Source: Microcaldota archaeon
GTDB lineage: Archaea; Micrarchaeota; Micrarchaeia; Micrarchaeales; CABMGC01
Direction of reading: 5' to 3'
DNA: 9,304 bases
NCBI GenBank assembly: GCA_030040265.1
Contig: JASHUB010000068.1
Location: forward strand, 1 to 9,304
The notes under the pieces are model-generated. The model saw nothing but the letters and a program-made list of their open reading frames with translations, searched no databases and was not told the origin of the DNA. A program made the position numbers and the translations under genes. Shown in pieces: positions 5,369 to 9,304 of this stretch (within the stretch, counting starts at the first letter, position 1; each line of letters begins with the position of its first letter).

Positions 5369-8208
5369 GCCACTATATCTATGCTCGGCTTCATCGGTGC
5401 GGCGCGCGGCGCCCTCTGTGATTTCGAGGACTGCTCCCTCTCCACTGCAACCGGGAGCCCCAGCGCCTTGGAAATGTACTCCTTGGCGCCGTCGAGGGCC
5501 TTGAACTCGTCGTCCTGAACCGAAGTGACCTGCCTGAGCTCGTTCATCTTCTTCGCCAGCGATGCGACGTACTTAGCAGCAGCCTCCTTGTCGACGTCCA
5601 TCGTCTTCATTGCGGCCATCGCCTTCGACGTGCTCTTGTCTGCCGCGACCATGTTTGCAAGATCTCTCTTCCAGTCGCTCGCGACTATCATCGTTATGCT
5701 CTTCGCCTTCCCGCCCTTCTTCGACATCAGCTGCATGACCTGCCTGGAATCCTCGATGACGCTGTCGATGAGGTCCTCCTCCGCCTCGACGCCGGCGTTC
5801 ACCATGGCCTTGTCTACGGTGGGCCACCTCTCCACGGAAGCGAAGCTGTCGTTGCCCATCATGTGCCAGAACTCCTCGCTGACGTGCGGCGCGAATGGGT
5901 TGAGCATCAGCGACACCGCCGAGAGGAAGTCCCGTATGACCATCCCGTTGCCGCCGCCCCGCATGAAGTATCTCTTCAGCTCCAGTATCGAGTTGTAAAG
6001 TATGTTCGTGGCGACGTCCCTGAGCTCCATCGACTCCATCGCAGCCGTCGCGTCGGCTATCTTCCTGTTGAGCTTCGAGTACAGCCAGTAGTCGATGTGG
6101 GTTATCTCTCCGGAACCGAGCTCGTCCATCGTGGAAGCGGTGTTGTACAGGTACTCGAACCTGTCGCGCACTCCCTGCGCCGGCTCGTCGCCGAACTCAG
6201 CGTCGCTGAAGAGCTCCGACCCTGCGGTCTCGAGGAACCTCAGCGGGTCGGCGCCGTACTTCGCCACCCCGTCCTCGACCGGTATTATGTTGCCGAGGCT
6301 CTTGGACATCTTCTCCCCCTCGTAGTTGACCATGCCGTTCGCGACTATCTGCTTCGGCCAGTAGGTCTTGTCGAATATTGCGGCGTGGTTGAAGATGTAC
6401 ATCGTGAAGTGGTTGAAGATGAGCTCTGCCGCGGAGTGGTTCGAGGTCTGCGTGTACCAGTACGAGAATGCGTCCCTGCTGTTCTTCACCTTCTCGAACT
6501 CTATCCCGGTGCTCTTCGCCACGGCGTCTGCGCTGCCCTTGCCCAGATAAACGTAATCGAAGAACTCAGGCGTGAGCTTCGCCGGATCGACGTCGCGGAT
6601 GATGTTAATGACCGTGTAGAACGCCGGATATATCGTCGAGTCTGAAAGAGACTCGATTATGTACCTCTTATCAAGCGGGAACGGCGTCCCGAGCCCCCTG
6701 GCCCTTGCGACTGCTCGCAGGCCGATCCAGTCTATCGCAGCGTCGAACGCGTTCCTCGCCTTCTCCGGAAGGATGTTCATCTTCCCGTAAGTCTGCTTAG
6801 CAAGCTCCTTCCATTTCGGGTCAGCATAGTTTATGAACCACTGGTCGTCGACCACTTTCACTACTATCGGCGTGTGGCACCTGCAGAGAAGCGGCGCGTT
6901 CGCGAGTATGTACAGCTCGAAAGCGCTCTTCTGCGACAGGAGCAAGGCCTTTACCTTCTCCCTCGCCTCGGGCTGGCTCATCCCCTCGTATCCCTTGACT
7001 AGCATCTTGCCCCAGTGCGACTCCTCCCTGTACTCGAGCTTCGTGGCGAACTCCAGCATGTCGTCTATCGCCTGCGCGTTCGTGTGGAGCACCTCGAGGT
7101 AGCCGAGCGCAGGTATGTCCACGTGTATCGGCCTCGCTTCTCCGACGTCCACGTCGCTCAGCGACCTTCCTATCTTGACCTCGATTATCTTCTTCGCGGT
7201 TATCCCCTTGATGTCATAGCCGTGCGCCCGCAGCCTCTCAAGGGCGGCATAATCGAACGGCGCATGCGCCGGGACGCTCATGACGACTCCAGTGCCCACG
7301 CTCTCCTTCACGAAGAAGCCGGGAAGCACAGGGACGAGCTCGCCGTTGATCGGGTTAGCGGCCTTCTTCTTCAGCAGCTCTGCCGCGTCAAGCTCCCTGA
7401 CTACCTCGACCTTCATCTGGTATCCGAGCACGGCGGCGCTCTCCTTCGATATGTAGTATTCGCCGTCCATGCCGGCGAACCTGCAGAGCACGTACTTCGA
7501 GTTCTCGGCCACGAATATGTTCGTGACTCCGAATATCGTCTCCGGCCTGTAAGTGGTGCACAGCAGCGCCGCGTTCTCGCCGTCCACCTTGAACCTTATC
7601 GCGACCTCCTTCTCTATGTCTGGCTCAACGTCGTGGACGGTGTCGTGCATCCCAACCGCGTTGTTGTCGTTGGGGCACCAGCCAACCGGGTGCTTGCCCT
7701 GGACCAGGTATCCCTTCTCGTTGAGCACCTTGAATTGCCACTCGACCATCTTCATGAAGAGAGGCTCTATGGTCGTGAACTTCCGCCTCCAGTCTATGCT
7801 GAGCCCCGCCTTGCGCAGGTCGCGCTCTATCGTCTTCACGAAGTAGTTCACTATGTAAGTCGGGTCGGTCATCCTGGCGATGTCTGCGTCAGGTATGTGG
7901 AATATCTTCAGCTCCTCAACCAGCTCCTTGTCGTTGTTCTTTATCCTGGTTGCGAACGACACCACCGGCGTGCCCGTGCCGTGGAAGCCCATCGGGTAGA
8001 GGACGTTGTATCCCTGCATCCTCTTGTACCGCGCAAGCACGTCGGTTGTTCCGTACGTCCTCACGTGCCCGATGTGCAGCGCTGTGTTGGTGTAAGGAAA
8101 AGCGGCGAAGACCATGTACGGCTTCTTCTCGTTCACTTCGCTCTCGAATATGCGCGCGTCATCCCACGCCTTCTGCCATTTCTGTTCTATCTCGGCGTAG
8201 TTCATCAT
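5365..8208 (-). CDS. leuS: Leucyl-tRNA synthetase, archaeal type
   Basis: A 947-aa class Ia aminoacyl-tRNA synthetase that charges tRNA-Leu in the cytoplasm. The Rossmann catalytic core has NTALHIGHVRTY with HIGH at residues 45-48, and KMSKS at 633-637 (GEKMSKSLGN). The CP1 editing insertion that removes mischarged amino acids includes CTTYRPETIFGVTN (about 217-231) and GVVMSVPAHAPFDYAAL with the conserved Asp (about 308-325). The helical anticodon-binding region and an archaeal C-terminal extension follow; the end APMKPSIDIVA suggests that the protein is complete, and the length is normal for archaeal and eukaryotic-type LeuRS. ATG at 8208 and ATG at 8205 are adjacent, and which is used cannot be told. 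The candidate promoter is the TATA box at 8263-8270, which may be shared with lemA. Base use is that of a core gene. Confidence 0.97.
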   Translation of the reverse strand: MMNYAEIEQKWQKAWDDARIFESEVNEKKPYMVFAAFPYTNTALHIGHVRTYGTTDVLARYKRMQGYNVLYPMGFHGTGTPVVSFATRIKNNDKELVEELKIFHIPDADIARMTDPTYIVNYFVKTIERDLRKAGLSIDWRRKFTTIEPLFMKMVEWQFKVLNEKGYLVQGKHPVGWCPNDNNAVGMHDTVHDVEPDIEKEVAIRFKVDGENAALLCTTYRPETIFGVTNIFVAENSKYVLCRFAGMDGEYYISKESAAVLGYQMKVEVVRELDAAELLKKKAANPINGELVPVLPGFFVKESVGTGVVMSVPAHAPFDYAALERLRAHGYDIKGITAKKIIEVKIGRSLSDVDVGEARPIHVDIPALGYLEVLHTNAQAIDDMLEFATKLEYREESHWGKMLVKGYEGMSQPEAREKVKALLLSQKSAFELYILANAPLLCRCHTPIVVKVVDDQWFINYADPKWKELAKQTYGKMNILPEKARNAFDAAIDWIGLRAVARARGLGTPFPLDKRYIIESLSDSTIYPAFYTVINIIRDVDPAKLTPEFFDYVYLGKGSADAVAKSTGIEFEKVKNSRDAFSYWYTQTSNHSAAELIFNHFTMYIFNHAAIFDKTYWPKQIVANGMVNYEGEKMSKSLGNIIPVEDGVAKYGADPLRFLETAGSELFSDAEFGDEPAQGVRDRFEYLYNTASTMDELGSGEITHIDYWLYSKLNRKIADATAAMESMELRDVATNILYNSILELKRYFMRGGGNGMVIRDFLSAVSLMLNPFAPHVSEEFWHMMGNDSFASVERWPTVDKAMVNAGVEAEEDLIDSVIEDSRQVMQLMSKKGGKAKSITMIVASDWKRDLANMVAADKSTSKAMAAMKTMDVDKEAAAKYVASLAKKMNELRQVTSVQDDEFKALDGAKEYISKALGLPVAVEREQSSKSQRAPRAAPMKPSIDIVA

Positions 8209-8262
8209 AGGACTCGACCATCGCGGCTGCTGGTATTTTCGTATGCTATGAGGCGGCTATCC

Positions 8263-8270
8263 TTATAAAT
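8263..8270. promoter_or_regulatory. Symmetric TATA box between leuS and lemA
   Basis: TTATAAAT reads as a TATA box on both strands (CTTATAAAT rightward, ATTTATAAGG leftward). Rightward it predicts a start near 8293, about 18 nt before lemA. Leftward it predicts a start near 8239, about 31 nt before leuS. No other good TATA element was seen in the 102-nt gap between the genes. Confidence 0.5.
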
Positions 8271-8310
8271 CTTAACTACAATAAACATCTGAAAAGGACT
8301 AGTTGATGCG

Positions 8311-8880
8311 ATGGGGATAATTTTAGACGCCGTAGTGGGCATAATAGTCTTGATCCTGTTGGGCCTCTTTGTTAACATTTACAACGGCCTGATAGTGCTC
8401 AACAACAACATAAAGAAGGCATGGGCGGACATAGACGTCCTGCTGCAGCAGAGGCACGACGAGCTCGGAAAGCTCATAGACACGGTCAGCGGCTACATGA
8501 AGTACGAGAAGGGCGTGATGACGCAGATAACGCAGCTCAGGAGCGCGTGGATGACGACGCCGCAGAACGACGTCCAGGCGAAGATGCAGACATCCAACCA
8601 GATCTCTGCCGCACTCAAGTCGATATTCGCGACTTTCGAGAACTACCCTGACCTGAAGGCGAACGCATCGTTCCAGCAGCTGCAGGCCCGCATCTCGGAG
8701 ATCGAGACGCAGATCGCGGACAGGAGGGAGTTCTACAACAACGCGGTCAACATGTTCAACATCAGGATAAAGGTCATACCATACAACTTCTTCTCAGGAG
8801 CGCTCGGCTACCAGACGCAGCCGCTCTTCTCCGTGCCAGAAGACGTAAGGCAGGACGTGAAGGTGCAGTTCGACCAGTGA
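8311..8880 (+). CDS. lemA: LemA-family membrane protein
   Basis: A 189-aa protein of the LemA family. A hydrophobic N-terminal segment (about residues 3-25, IILDAVVGIIVLILLGLF) anchors it in the membrane, and the rest is a helical bundle. Typical family sequence is visible: NNNIKKAWADIDVLLQQRHDELGKLIDTVSGYMKYE (about 31-66) and EIETQIADRREFYNNAVNMFNIRIKVIP with the FFSGALGY end. Length is normal. The biological role of LemA is still poorly defined; it is usually thought to sit at the cell envelope, often near TPM-domain or peptidase genes, neither of which is seen here. An ATG at 8306 is out of frame and stops at once, so 8311 is the start. A T-rich stretch follows its stop. Confidence 0.92.
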   Translation: MGIILDAVVGIIVLILLGLFVNIYNGLIVLNNNIKKAWADIDVLLQQRHDELGKLIDTVSGYMKYEKGVMTQITQLRSAWMTTPQNDVQAKMQTSNQISAALKSIFATFENYPDLKANASFQQLQARISEIETQIADRREFYNNAVNMFNIRIKVIPYNFFSGALGYQTQPLFSVPEDVRQDVKVQFDQ

Positions 8881-8920
8881 CCCTTTCTTTTGTTTTCGGT
8901 CTTTCTCTTTTTCTAATCAT
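8881..8920 (+). terminator. T-rich terminator after lemA
   Basis: Several T-runs (CTTTCTTTTG, TTTTC, CTTTCTCTTTTTC) lie directly after the lemA stop codon. Archaeal RNA polymerase often terminates at such oligo-T tracts without a hairpin. This would separate lemA from tRNA-Ser, which has its own TATA box. Confidence 0.6.
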
Positions 8921-8930
8921 CTTTATAAAG
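8921..8930 (+). promoter_or_regulatory. TATA box of tRNA-Ser
   Basis: CTTTATAAAG is a symmetric TATA box centred near 8926, 28 nt before the mature tRNA 5' end at 8954. Transcription should start at or next to the tRNA 5' end, so little or no 5' leader would need removal by RNase P. Confidence 0.65.
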
Positions 8931-8953
8931 CTGAGAGGCTAAGCTTAATCTGT

Positions 8954-9080
8954 GCCAGGGTGGCAGAATCCGGTAACGCGCCGGTCTTGAGATTTCTATC
9001 CCAAGAGCTGATGACTAGTGATGCTGAACAAGGCAACCGGTGCCCGCAAGGGCTTTAGGGTTCGAATCCCTACCCTGGCG
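8954..9080 (+). tRNA. tRNA-Ser (anticodon UGA), with intron
   Basis: A class II tRNA of 84 nt after removal of a 43-nt intron. The acceptor stem GCCAGGG (8954-8960) pairs with CCCTGGC (9073-9079); the discriminator is G at 9080, as expected for archaeal tRNA-Ser and unlike the A of tRNA-Leu. The anticodon stem CCGGT (8981-8985) pairs with ACCGG (9036-9040). The spliced loop is CTTGAGA with anticodon TGA (8988-8990). A long variable arm, GCCC-GCAA-GGGC, precedes the T arm TAGGG-TTCGAAT-CCCTA. No CCA end is encoded. It reads UCA and related serine codons. The T-rich terminator and own TATA box upstream suggest separate transcription. Confidence 0.93.
8992..9034 (+). other. Archaeal tRNA intron at position 37/38
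   Basis: The splice sites follow from a bulge-helix-bulge structure. CTTG (8986-8989) pairs with CAAG (9029-9032) as the central 4-bp helix. The 3-nt bulges are AGA (8990-8992) and GCA (9033-9035), with cuts between the second and third base of each. The anticodon stem closes one side and TTT (8993-8995) with GAA (9026-9028) the other; TATC with GATG can extend the intron stem. Removal by the archaeal tRNA-splicing endonuclease and joining would restore a 7-nt anticodon loop. Confidence 0.88.
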
Positions 9081-9103
9081 AACGCTCCTCTGCTCGGGAA
9101 ACA

Positions 9104-9111
9104 ATTAAATA
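9104..9111 (+). promoter_or_regulatory. Candidate TATA box of the secreted-protein gene
   Basis: ATTAAATA lies between tRNA-Ser and the last gene. Its centre near 9107 predicts a start near 9134, about 8 nt before the ATG at 9142. Confidence 0.5.
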
Positions 9112-9141
9112 GGTATAAGGACTATACATCTGCGTGGGAAG

Positions 9142-9304
9142 ATGGGGAATAAGGCCAACATAGCCCTGGTTCTTTGCTTTACGCTTCTGCTTTCGTGCGG
9201 CACCATATACGCCGCGCAGGCCTCCGCAAACAGCGTACATGCAAAATCGCTCAAGGGAGGCCTCGTGAACTTCATGGTCATCACCGTCAGGTCTGTCACG
9301 ACGA
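9142..9304 (+). CDS. Secreted or lipid-anchored protein, N-terminal part only
   Basis: The first 54 codons of a gene that runs off the right edge; no stop is reached. The product begins MGNKANIALVLCFTLLLSCG and continues TIYAAQASANSVHAKS. The short basic start (K4), the hydrophobic core and the small residues near AAQA/SANS form a signal peptide, with likely cleavage around residue 27. The segment LLLSCG also resembles a lipobox, so lipid anchoring at Cys 19 is an alternative. The visible mature part (LKGGLVNFMVITVRSVTT) is too short to name a family. The start is supported by a TATA-like box at the right distance; GGGAA lies just upstream of the ATG. It is 61 nt downstream of tRNA-Ser. Confidence 0.65.
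   Translation, partial: MGNKANIALVLCFTLLLSCGTIYAAQASANSVHAKSLKGGLVNFMVITVRSVTT

Overview
The window looks archaeal. It carries an archaeal-type DnaG primase, ribosomal protein L40e, an archaeal-type leucyl-tRNA synthetase, a serine tRNA gene interrupted by an intron with a bulge-helix-bulge splice motif, tRNAs without an encoded CCA end, and AT-rich TATA boxes about 27 nt upstream of starts. Most genes are moderately GC-rich and prefer ATA for Ile and AGG for Arg. Compact genes and many short or hypothetical proteins would suit a small-genome lineage such as Micrarchaeota or another DPANN group, but that placement is a guess.

Layout, left to right. (1) Plus strand, 200-2836: a small stand-alone TOPRIM protein overlaps the 5' end of dnaG, whose TOPRIM and C-terminal domains are separated by a Pro/Gln-rich linker; a class I SAM methyltransferase with a leaderless-looking promoter follows. 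(2) Minus strand, 2857-4775, read right to left: ribosomal protein L40e, a 72-aa winged-helix protein, a 149-aa unknown protein with a basic AT-hook-like tail, tRNA-Pro(UGG), a second class I methyltransferase starting 21 nt after the tRNA, and a 64-aa single-span membrane protein with a Thr/Ser-rich tail under its own strong TATA box. A perfect 9-bp inverted repeat lies where blocks 1 and 2 converge. (3) Plus strand, 4942-5368: a hicB-hicA toxin-antitoxin pair of lower GC content than its surroundings, preceded by a repeat-rich candidate operator. (4) Minus strand, 5365-8208: leuS, whose stop overlaps the hicA stop tail to tail by 4 nt. (5) Plus strand, 8311-9304: lemA, which may share one symmetric TATA box with divergent leuS; a T-rich terminator; intron-containing tRNA-Ser(UGA); and the start of a secreted or lipid-anchored protein cut by the window edge.

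The common theme is information processing: two TOPRIM proteins including primase, a ribosomal protein, two tRNAs and an aminoacyl-tRNA synthetase. HicBA is the clearest accessory element. No CRISPR array, insertion sequence or rRNA was seen. I found no convincing large new system. The less explained parts are the L40e/winged-helix/AT-hook-like cluster, the tRNA-Pro-methyltransferase unit, and the small Thr-rich membrane protein.
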